From JBBRLA01 sp038231615 (GTDB lineage Bacteria > Myxococcota_A > Polyangia > Palsa-1104 > JAEUJZ01): a stretch of 8,143 nucleotides of DNA. This document shows, in pieces, positions 1 through 4,993 of the stretch. The DNA lies in NCBI GenBank assembly GCA_038231615.1, contig JBBRLA010000386.1:1-8143 (forward strand), in the 5' to 3' direction. The translations under genes and the position numbers were made by a program. Position 1 is the first letter of the stretch; every line of letters begins with the position of its first letter. Below the pieces are notes generated by a model that saw nothing but the letters and a program-made list of their open reading frames with translations, made no database searches and was not told the DNA's origin.

Positions 1-144
1 AGCGAGGTGGCGGCGCTGGATGTGGCCGAAGCCATTTTGGGCATGAGCCGCTCGACGGTGCCGGCGTACCGGAACAGCTCGGTCAAAGTGAAGATCCGGC
101 CGCTGCGCTGCGAGCACGGCGGGTACACGCGGGGGATGGTGTAG
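1..144 (+). CDS. C-terminal fragment of an unidentified protein
   Basis: The plus-strand frame is open from the window edge to a TAG at 142-144 and gives the last 47 residues of a protein whose start lies outside the window. The tail reads SEVAALDVAEAILGMSRS and ends CEHGGYTRGMV. The piece AEAILGMSRSTV resembles the turn and recognition helix of small helix-turn-helix domains, but what follows (Tyr-Arg-Asn, then a basic stretch ending in Cys-Glu-His) does not continue like one, so no family is assigned. Codon use is GC-rich and gene-like. The neighbouring toxin-antitoxin remnants run in the opposite direction, so this gene would converge on them. It may equally be the end of an accessory or mobile gene. 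Confidence 0.4.
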   Translation, partial: SEVAALDVAEAILGMSRSTVPAYRNSSVKVKIRPLRCEHGGYTRGMV

Positions 145-252
145 TCGGCTGTCCTTGAGACGTAATGGCGTGATAACGGGGCCGCGGCCCGCGGGCCCAA
201 CGATATCTTTGACAATCGAAGAGTTGTGAAAGAGTGGCATGCCGAGGCCGGG

Positions 253-279
253 TGGCGCCGGCCCGGCTGCCACGTTTTT
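253..279 (+). terminator. Possible rho-independent terminator
   Basis: A GC-rich inverted repeat at 253-272 can form an 8-bp stem (TGGC then GCCG on the left, CGGC then GCCA on the right, one bulged T at 268, three-base loop). It is followed after two bases by five Ts at 275-279. On the plus strand this is the classic hairpin-plus-T-tract layout. It would stop transcription coming from the gene that ends at 144, about 110 bases upstream, before it reaches the opposing mazF remnant. The distance is long, so the assignment is moderate. Confidence 0.35.
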
Positions 280-291
280 GGTCAGATGCGG

Positions 292-423
292 TCAGTCTTT
301 GAGGAGGAGTTTGAGGAGTTCGGTCAACTCGTCGCTCTGCCAGACAATGACTGGGCGACGGCCAAGTTGCTCAAGAGGTCGGTATGGACCGAGATCGGCC
401 CACCAGATCTCGCCGCGTTTCAC
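292..423 (-). pseudogene. Truncated MazF/PemK-family toxin
   Basis: A 43-codon frame starts at GTG (423-421) and ends at TGA (294-292). It begins VKRGEIWWADLGPYRPLEQL and continues GRRPVIVWQSDELTELLKLL. The opening RGEIWWADL, the GRRPV stretch and VWQSD are hallmarks of the N-terminus of MazF/PemK endoribonucleases, which cut mRNA and are normally about 110 residues long. Everything after the second strand is missing. The last 13 residues (DELTELLKLLLKD) look like the C-terminal helix that many family members end with, so an in-frame internal deletion of roughly 65 codons is possible. The GTG overlaps the TGA of the antitoxin reading frame (GTGA), the usual translational coupling in such operons. 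With the central strands lost, RNase activity is very unlikely. Confidence 0.7.
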
Positions 424-718
424 CGGCGATCCTCGCGGTCGAGTTCATCGGCCCATTCACCGAGGCCGGCCTCTTCCCACTTCCGGTCCTCTCCCTTCGC
501 TTCCTGCGTCGAGCTACGGATGTTCCAGCCTGGACCGTGAGTTGCGGGAAGCACCCAGCGCGAGTCCCCTTCGCTTCCTGCGTCGAGCTACGGATGTTCC
601 AGCGGCTCGGATCAGGGCGTGGGACCAGGATCAGGCGGACCCGCTCACCCGGACGGAGGTGCACCGAACTGGTTGGCCTGAGCACTGCCCCATCGTAGTC
701 CGCCTCAATCACCTTCAT
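420..718 (-). pseudogene. DUF104-type antitoxin, frameshifted by a 74-bp duplication
   Basis: The ATG at 718-716 starts MKVIEADYDGAVLRP, followed by HLRPGERVRLILVPRPD. This is the compact beta-strand pattern of the AF2212/DUF104 antitoxin family, which neutralises a toxin made from the next cistron. The frame continues to WNIRSSTQEAKG, then runs out of frame and would end only at 371 as a 115-residue protein with an arginine-rich, unrelated tail. A second copy of the WNIRSSTQEAKG segment lies 74 bp further on in another frame, followed by EDRKWEEAGLGEWADELDRE and a stop at 422-420. Removing one 74-bp unit restores an uninterrupted 74-residue protein, the usual family length, whose stop overlaps the mazF GTG. 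The family call is confident; the current product is probably non-functional unless the repeat collapses. Confidence 0.7.
493..603. repeat. 37-bp direct repeat, copies 74 bp apart
   Basis: Positions 493-529 and 567-603 are identical over 37 bp, separated by a 37-bp unique segment at 530-566. Both copies lie in the antitoxin gene and encode WNIRSSTQEAKG on the minus strand. The net insertion of 74 bp is not a multiple of three and explains the antitoxin frameshift. Direct repeats of this size and spacing can be lost by replication slippage. Confidence 0.9.
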
Positions 719-721
719 ATC

Positions 722-742
722 ACCATCATAGCCTATACTGGT
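722..742. promoter_or_regulatory. 21-bp imperfect palindrome, candidate operator of the antitoxin-toxin pair
   Basis: The site reads ACCA-TC-ATAG-C-CTAT-AC-TGGT: outer ACCA/TGGT and inner ATAG/CTAT arms are perfectly symmetric around a single central C, with only the two-base spacers unmatched. It ends four bases upstream of the antitoxin ATG (718) on the minus strand and overlaps the only promoter-like words there (TATAGG, TATGAT, with a TTGACC next to them at wrong spacing). Toxin-antitoxin operons commonly autorepress through such palindromes. Binding is inferred. Confidence 0.45.
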
Positions 743-785
743 CAAGCAGGCGAGTGCGGGGAACGCTGAGGCATCAGGCTGCCGG

Positions 786-902
786 GTGGATGCCCGCCGC
801 CCGCCCGAGAAGGACCCTTTGCACAAGGTCCTCTCGGAGCACCTGCACACCTTTTTGGCCCAGAGGGACCAGGCTTCCGACGGCAAGGGCCTGCCCTCCT
901 TC
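786..902 (+). pseudogene. N-terminal remnant of an IS91-like transposase
   Basis: The plus-strand translation in this stretch reads RRPPEKDPLHKVLSEHLHTF and goes on LAQRDQASDGKGLPSF. This matches the start of the IS91-type (zinc-binding, Y2) transposases common in high-GC proteobacteria, which typically open with a pattern of the kind RPE-x-(S/T)PLYxVVxxHLETFLA followed by a Gly-Leu-Pro-Arg-Phe turn before the Cys-rich zinc-binding region. The similarity stops at about 902; the expected continuation and the first zinc cysteines are absent, and no element ends were recognised. It lies antisense in the gap between the vapC stop and the damaged antitoxin. The call comes from remembered family patterns and is moderately secure. 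Confidence 0.5.
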
Positions 903-966
903 GGCCGCGGGTGGAAGAGAGGGCGATTGTCGACGGCCTTGGGGGTCGTCCCTCTTCTTCTCCTGC

Positions 967-1416
967 TCAAGTCCGGCGGCGTGGCAGCACGGTAAATCCG
1001 ACTGCTCGTGCTGCATCGGACAGTCTATCGTCCAGGCAGACAAAGGCCTTTTTTCTGGGACGCTCCTGGCTGGCTAACAGGGCAGCGCCAAGCTGCAGCG
1101 CGTCTGCGGAGCGCAGGGGGTGCTGACCCAGCAGCGTCTCTGCCAGGGTGCGGACCTGATCCACCGGCTGCACCTCCGAACAGGACTTCAGCAACAGGTC
1201 CAGGCGCGCTGCTGCCTGATCGAAGCCATCCGGACTGATGGCCCCCTCGCGGACCAGGCGTCGGAGCGCGCTGTGTGCTTCGACCCGAGTCCCCCACCAG
1301 ATCGTCAGGCGCCGATGCTCGCGGACAAGCCGACGGAGGCCATCGCCGCCGGCCTGATGGCAGCAGAGCGGCACAAGGGCGCTCGTGTCCCAAAACGGCC
1401 GGCCGAGATCAGTCAC
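967..1416 (-). CDS. vapC: PIN-domain ribonuclease toxin (VapC type)
   Basis: This 149-residue protein is the toxin of a type II toxin-antitoxin pair; VapC enzymes are Mg2+/Mn2+-dependent RNases that cut tRNA or rRNA. The four acidic positions of the PIN fold are present: Asp10 in FWDTSALVP, Glu46 in WGTRVEAHSAL, Asp105 in HPLRSADALQL and Asp129/Asp130 in VCLDDRLSDAA. Length is normal, so it looks intact and probably active. The chosen start is GTG at 1416-1414, which overlaps the end of the antitoxin gene by 8 bases (GTGACTGA) and has an AGAGG nine bases upstream. A TTG at 1434 would add six residues. The stop is the TGA at 969-967. It is co-transcribed with and translationally coupled to vapB. 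Another ribonuclease role for the PIN domain is unlikely in this context. Confidence 0.88.
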   Translation of the reverse strand: MTDLGRPFWDTSALVPLCCHQAGGDGLRRLVREHRRLTIWWGTRVEAHSALRRLVREGAISPDGFDQAAARLDLLLKSCSEVQPVDQVRTLAETLLGQHPLRSADALQLGAALLASQERPRKKAFVCLDDRLSDAARAVGFTVLPRRRT

Positions 1417-1696
1417 GATCTCGATCCTCTGCAATTGCTGCGGCGACCCGCTGGCGTTTCACGCGTGGTGCCGGCAGATCGAAGAACGACTCTGCGAGCG
1501 ACTGCGCCGCCGGACGCAGCTTACCCTGGGCGATCAGGGTACGCTCCTCCATGTCGAGATCTTCCAGCGTGGAGAGGGGAAGGATCCTTGCGATGGGCGT
1601 GGATCGGTCGCGAATGATGATCTCGGCGCCCTCGCGCACCTGATTCAGGTAGGTGCTGAGATGACTCTTCAAGTCGGCGATGCTGACGGTCTTCAT
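1409..1696 (-). CDS. vapB: Phd/YefM-family antitoxin (VapB type)
   Basis: This 95-residue protein starts MKTVSIADLKSHLSTYL, the signature N-terminus of Phd/YefM antitoxins, which form a DNA-binding dimer with this half. AEIIIRDRSTPIARILPL then completes the fold. The C-terminal part, with the AESFFDLPAPRV segment near residues 68-79, is the probable toxin-binding tail that would block the PIN active site of the next gene. ATG at 1696-1694 is preferred because it matches the family start and has GGGAG directly upstream, although that spacing is very short. In-frame ATGs at 1711 and 1717 would add 5-7 residues that do not look like family sequence. The stop lies inside the start region of vapC, so the two are coupled. 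Autoregulation through the site just upstream is expected for the family. Confidence 0.88.
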   Translation of the reverse strand: MKTVSIADLKSHLSTYLNQVREGAEIIIRDRSTPIARILPLSTLEDLDMEERTLIAQGKLRPAAQSLAESFFDLPAPRVKRQRVAAAIAEDRDRD

Positions 1697-1710
1697 CTCC
1701 CATTCGTACA

Positions 1711-1725
1711 TGACCATTATAGTCA
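1711..1725 (-). promoter_or_regulatory. Candidate vapBC promoter/operator
   Basis: On the minus strand a perfect -10 hexamer TATAAT (1721-1716) lies 19 bases before the vapB ATG, inside a small inverted repeat TGAC-N7-GTCA (1725-1711). A TTGACG is present but only four bases upstream of the -10, too close to be its -35, and nothing good lies at 17 bases. The layout would suit repression by the VapB dimer. The -10 is clear; the operator role is inferred. Confidence 0.4.
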
Positions 1726-1755
1726 CGTCAAGAACGATTCCTCGGTCATCGCGCA

Positions 1756-1779
1756 GAGGCACGGGTTATGCCTCCCGTG
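1756..1779. repeat. Overlapping inverted repeats between vapB and the reductase gene
   Basis: GAGGC (1756-1760) can pair with GCCTC (1770-1774), and CACGGG (1760-1765) can pair with CCCGTG (1774-1779). The two stems share bases and exclude each other. A further stem, CGGAG/CTCCG, lies at 1799-1815. All are downstream of the minus-strand reductase stop (1842) and could help end its transcript, but none has a T tract, so a terminator is not claimed. Confidence 0.3.
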
Positions 1780-1841
1780 GCCACCATCTTGCTCGGATCG
1801 GAGATCTGGACTCCGTCCCCCAGCCCCCGGACTACGGGGAG

Positions 1842-2693
1842 CTACGGGCGAATTGCGAGCAGTGCCGCGGTTTGACCAGGCGCAGCGGCGGTCATCGCAT
1901 CGATCAACATGCGCGCCTCGCCGGGCCCCAATTTTCCTAGCTCGCGCATCATTTTCAGGCGGCTCAGGGTCCATAGGAGAAATGCGACCAGTGGCGCTGG
2001 CAAGCGGCTCAGCGTGACCATGGCTGAGGGCGTAATGGTGTTGCCCAGCTGACGCACGACGCGGAAGCCGGAAGACATCGCGAGCGCAAAGGCGCGTGCC
2101 TCGCGCCATGAGATGCCCGCGCCGCGGGTATGAACCAACGTGGCAATCGCCATCAGCGGAATCACGAATGCAGCGTGCGTGCGCAGCCAACTGTGCATGT
2201 CGTCGTGGACGATCGTGAGAATGCCCGCGTCCGTGAAGACTTTGGCCCACGCAGCATCGGTCACAATGGTGGTCTGACCCCGCGTGAAGATCTCGTGCTT
2301 CAGCTTTCCGTCTATGAGATGGGCCAGGATTGCAGGAAAACCAAACGCAAACCGCGACCCACCCACGGCATCACGCAAGTGATCCAGCGGTTCGAATTTG
2401 TTGAACATGAACATTACGGTCTTTGCGGCGCTCACTTGCAGTGCCGGCAAAACGGTCTCGACCTGCGGCGCGAGTACGGTCACGAGCACCAAATCCCAAG
2501 GCGTCGTTGTATCCAGCGCCGGGCTCACATGCACCGCAGCGCGCTCACCTTTCACGGTCACGATGGCGTTGTCACGCTGTAGCTGCTCGAACCGCACACC
2601 ACGTGCGACCACGGTGACAGTGTGACCCGCCTTCGCGATATGAAAGGCAAACGTACTTCCAATCGCACCCGTTCCAACGACGGCGATCTGCAT
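1842..2693 (-). CDS. Ketopantoate reductase (PanE/ApbA) family NAD(P)-binding protein
   Basis: The 283-residue protein opens MQIAVVGTGAIGSTFAFHIA, a Rossmann fold with the GxGxxG dinucleotide loop at residues 7-12 and an Arg at 31 after the second strand, typical of NADP-preferring members. Asn98 in MFMFNKFEPLDHL fits the conserved Asn of the family, and the helical C-terminal half (about 165-283) keeps the overall plan. PanE reduces 2-dehydropantoate to pantoate for coenzyme A synthesis and uses a lysine near residue 176; the matching segment here, HSWLRTHAAFVIPL, has Arg171 and no lysine. Glu259 could stand for the second catalytic acid. It is therefore more likely a divergent paralogue with another oxo-acid substrate than true PanE. 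ATG at 2693-2691 gives the canonical Rossmann start; only a weak TGAG precedes it. It stands alone, with no pantothenate genes nearby. Confidence 0.72.
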   Translation of the reverse strand: MQIAVVGTGAIGSTFAFHIAKAGHTVTVVARGVRFEQLQRDNAIVTVKGERAAVHVSPALDTTTPWDLVLVTVLAPQVETVLPALQVSAAKTVMFMFNKFEPLDHLRDAVGGSRFAFGFPAILAHLIDGKLKHEIFTRGQTTIVTDAAWAKVFTDAGILTIVHDDMHSWLRTHAAFVIPLMAIATLVHTRGAGISWREARAFALAMSSGFRVVRQLGNTITPSAMVTLSRLPAPLVAFLLWTLSRLKMMRELGKLGPGEARMLIDAMTAAAPGQTAALLAIRP

Positions 2694-3076
2694 GCTCAGA
2701 AGATGACACGCATGGCCTACGCCAGCAAGGTAGGCGAGTGTCTACCCCAGTGTGGATGCCCGCTGGCGCTGATGCGTTCTGAGATTGACACCGGGGTTTG
2801 CTGCCCCCAGGTTTTGATGTCGCCTCGTTCTCCAAATTCGTTTCCTGTTGTCGATTTTTCTACCCATGGGTCATAACCCCCTGTTAAGGTCTCCATTGTC
2901 AATTCATCGATCAGGTAGAGGGTCTACAGACCCCAGATCATCCTTTGAAAGGTGATGCGGGGTCGCTAGGCCGCAAGGATCGATAGATTGCACATCCTTT
3001 AAGGCCGGCGAGATCTGCGGTTCGGCGCTGGATGTGCGTGGTCAACCACTCATTCTATGGAGCGAGGAACGAGGAC
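2694..3076. other. Non-coding stretch, lower in GC than its surroundings
   Basis: No convincing gene was found in these 380 bases. Base composition is visibly less GC-rich than the flanking genes, with runs such as GATTTTTCTACCC near 2853. It must hold the divergent promoters of the reductase gene (minus) and the beta-helix gene (plus), but no well-spaced pair of -35 and -10 hexamers stands out. A GGTAG-N8-CTACC inverted repeat at 2729-2746, 36-53 bases before the reductase start, could be a regulator site. The right portion (2920-3006) is rich in hairpins and is listed separately. The composition is compatible with an inserted or remnant segment. Confidence 0.5.
2920..3006 (+). promoter_or_regulatory. 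Structured leader with alternative hairpins
   Basis: Three pairing options lie 70-157 bases before the beta-helix ATG. First, GGGTC (2920-2924) pairs with GACCC (2929-2933) across a TACA loop. Second, GACCCC (2929-2934) pairs with GGGGTC (2959-2964), extended inside by ATCA/TGAT and CCTT/AAGG pairings to about 14 bp in total. These two use the same GACCC and cannot coexist. Third, GGCC (2969-2972) pairs with GGCC (3003-3006), enclosing AAGGAT/ATCCTT. The second stem is strong for its size. If transcribed it would form a switch-like 5' leader; it could also be a mobile-element end. No known riboswitch class was recognised. Confidence 0.35.
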
Positions 3077-4966
3077 ATGAAACAGCGCACCTCATCGAAG
3101 AGGGACCTCGTCGCCGCAAGGCGTCTCCCCTGCCAGCGCGCCGCGGGCGTCGGTCTTTCCTTGGCCTTGGCCTTGGCCCTGGCCCTGGCCTTGACCCTGG
3201 CCCCGGCCTTCTCTGCCGGCTGCGGCGACGATCCCGGTGCCGCCGGAGGGGGAGGCAATGACACCGAGTCCCGGGCCTACCGCCTGGGCACCACCTACCA
3301 GGTTGGGCCGGGCCTGCCCTACGCCAACCTCCAGGCGGTGGCCAACAACCTGGCCCCCGGCGATGTCGTCGAGGTCTACGGCGGGGGCGCGGCCTACCCC
3401 GGCGGCGTCATCTTCCGCAACGACGGCAGCGCCTCGTCCAAGATCACCATCCGCGGCATTCGCGTGAACGGCCAGCGCCCGGCCATCGCCGGCAGCCTGG
3501 TCACCGTGGAGTTCCGTGCCAGTCACTACGTCTTCGAGGGCTTCGATGCCAGCGGCGGCACCAGCCGGGTGCTTTACCACCACGGCGACGACATCACCAT
3601 CCGCGACACGGTGGTCCACGACTGCCCGGCCCACGGCATCCTCGGCGCTGACAATGACTCCGGCTCGCTGACCCTGGACTACGTCGAGGTGTACCGCTGC
3701 GGCTCGGGCGACACGCACCACCCGATCTACGTCACCAGCGATCAGATCGCCCACCCGGGCTCGGTCTTCCGCATGCAGCACTGCTACGTGCACGACGGCC
3801 TCGGCGGCAACAACGTCAAGAGCCGAGCCGAGCGCAGTGAGATCTACTACAACTGGATCGAAGGCGGCTTCTACCGCGAGTTGGAGTTGATCGCCCCGGA
3901 GGACCCGGCCTACAACCTGTACCGCGAGGACGGCGACGTGGTCGGCAACGTCTTCGTGAAGCGCGGCAACGGGACCAACATCGCCCGCATCGGCGGCGAC
4001 GGCGGCGGCGGCGGGAGCCGCGGGCGCTATCGGTTCACCAACAACACCTTCGTCCTTTCGGCCAGCTCCCCGGCGGTGATCCAGGCCTTCGACAAGGTGC
4101 AGACCCTGGAGATGCACAACAACGTCTTTTACCGGGTGGGCGGCGGCGGCGTGCAAGTGCTGCGGGACAGCGATGCGACCTGGGTCTCGGGCAAGCAGGT
4201 CGTGGGTCAGGACAACTGGGCGCCTGCCGGCTCGGACGTGCCCGCGACGTTCACCGGCACCCTGGCCGGCTCGGCCCCGGGCTTCGGCAACGTGGGAAGC
4301 AACGACCTGCACCTGGTCGCGGGCACCCCGCTCGCCAACGCCGGCACCGCCGGTCCACAGGGCCCCGCAGGCTTGGCCTTCCCCTCGCCGCTCATGCCAC
4401 CGAAAGAACTGCCCCCGCCGCACGCCCTTCAGGCCGCCGGTGCCGTGCTGCCGCGACCGACCGACACCCTCATCGACATCGGCGCCTACGAGCTGGGCAC
4501 CACCACGCCGCCGCCCCCAAGCTGTCTTGTCAGCTCGGGCAGCATGAAAAGCCAGGGGTTTGCCTCCCGCAGTGGCAGCTTCACCGCCGAGACGGACGTC
4601 ACCCCGAGCCAGAGCAGCATGGACGGCGCCGTGGCCCTTTCTTTGGGCGCGCAGGGGAGCTGGCGCGGCCTGGCCGCCATCGTCCTGTTCAACCCATCGG
4701 GAGGGATCGTGGCACGCAACGGCGGGACCTACCAGGCGGCCGGTTCGATCCCCTACACCGGGGGCGGCAAGTACCACGTCCGCGTCGCGGCCAACGTCTC
4801 GCGCCACACCTACTCGATCTACATCACCCCGCCCGGCGGCAGCGAAGTCACTTTGGGCGCCGACTACGCCTTCCGCACCGAGCAGGCCGGGAACGCCGCG
4901 CTGGACACCTTCGGCGTCCTGTCCGATACGGGCACGCTCACGGCGTGCAACCTGGTCATCCGCTGA
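3077..4966 (+). CDS. Secreted right-handed parallel beta-helix lipoprotein
   Basis: This 629-residue protein is exported. A basic N-terminus is followed by a long Leu-Ala repeat segment (29-42) and a lipobox-like FSAGC with Cys49, then a Gly/Asp-rich linker. Residues about 68-475 show the rung pattern of pectate-lyase-type beta-helices: YANLQAVANNLAPGDVVEVY, then ITIRGI, YVFEGF, ITIRDTVVHDCPAHGIL, LTLDYVEVYRC, NEIYYNW-like SEIYYNWIEGGF, YRFTNNTF and LEMHNNVFY, closing with IDIGAYELG (466-474). After a TTTPPPPS linker, residues 483-629 form a compact domain, with two cysteines (483, 624) near its ends, resembling accessory beta-sandwich domains at the ends of secreted polysaccharide enzymes. 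Carbohydrate binding or cleavage is inferred; no catalytic triad could be named. ATG at 3077 is preferred over 3032 because GAGG lies nine bases upstream and the signal peptide then has normal form. Confidence 0.82.
   Translation: MKQRTSSKRDLVAARRLPCQRAAGVGLSLALALALALALTLAPAFSAGCGDDPGAAGGGGNDTESRAYRLGTTYQVGPGLPYANLQAVANNLAPGDVVEVYGGGAAYPGGVIFRNDGSASSKITIRGIRVNGQRPAIAGSLVTVEFRASHYVFEGFDASGGTSRVLYHHGDDITIRDTVVHDCPAHGILGADNDSGSLTLDYVEVYRCGSGDTHHPIYVTSDQIAHPGSVFRMQHCYVHDGLGGNNVKSRAERSEIYYNWIEGGFYRELELIAPEDPAYNLYREDGDVVGNVFVKRGNGTNIARIGGDGGGGGSRGRYRFTNNTFVLSASSPAVIQAFDKVQTLEMHNNVFYRVGGGGVQVLRDSDATWVSGKQVVGQDNWAPAGSDVPATFTGTLAGSAPGFGNVGSNDLHLVAGTPLANAGTAGPQGPAGLAFPSPLMPPKELPPPHALQAAGAVLPRPTDTLIDIGAYELGTTTPPPPSCLVSSGSMKSQGFASRSGSFTAETDVTPSQSSMDGAVALSLGAQGSWRGLAAIVLFNPSGGIVARNGGTYQAAGSIPYTGGGKYHVRVAANVSRHTYSIYITPPGGSEVTLGADYAFRTEQAGNAALDTFGVLSDTGTLTACNLVIR
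3161..3202 (+). repeat. Hexanucleotide repeat (YTGGCC) in the signal peptide
   Basis: Five perfect YTGGCC hexamers (3161-3190), followed by TTGACC and CTGGCC, encode the Leu-Ala ladder of the signal peptide hydrophobic core (residues 29-42). Gain or loss of units keeps the frame but changes the length of the export signal. Confidence 0.85.
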
Positions 4967-4993
4967 CCAGTAGTCCATGGCCGCGCGGTCAGC
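4962..4993. terminator. Inverted repeat spanning two convergent stop codons
   Basis: GCTGACC (4962-4968) and GGTCAGC (4987-4993) are perfect 7-bp inverted repeats with an 18-bp loop. The left arm contains the TGA of the beta-helix gene (4964-4966) and the right arm contains the TGA of the esterase gene (4991-4989). The genes are separated by only 22 bp. There is no T tract, so if this ends transcription it would do so as a hairpin barrier in both directions. Confidence 0.4.

Noticed and set aside
180..200. Overlapping GC palindromes GGGCCGCGGCCC and GGCCCGCGGGCC
   Set aside because: Such runs are expected in very GC-rich DNA and have no T tract or clear position relative to a gene.
226..769. 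Overlapping plus-strand open frames
   Set aside because: They run antisense over the antitoxin and toxin remnants, whose minus-strand frames carry clear family motifs.
371..970. 199-residue protein upstream-extended from the DUF104 antitoxin
   Set aside because: Only the part from 718 matches the family; the upstream 84 residues are noncoding sequence that happens to be open and overlaps the transposase remnant.
2717..2902. 61-codon minus-strand frame
   Set aside because: It looks moderately protein-like but has no ribosome binding site, no recognised motif and unusual codon use for this genome; treated as noncoding.
3993..4020. GGC-rich run coding for poly-glycine in the beta-helix protein
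   Set aside because: A common flexible loop in high-GC proteins; no sign of a frameshift or of a repeat beyond it.
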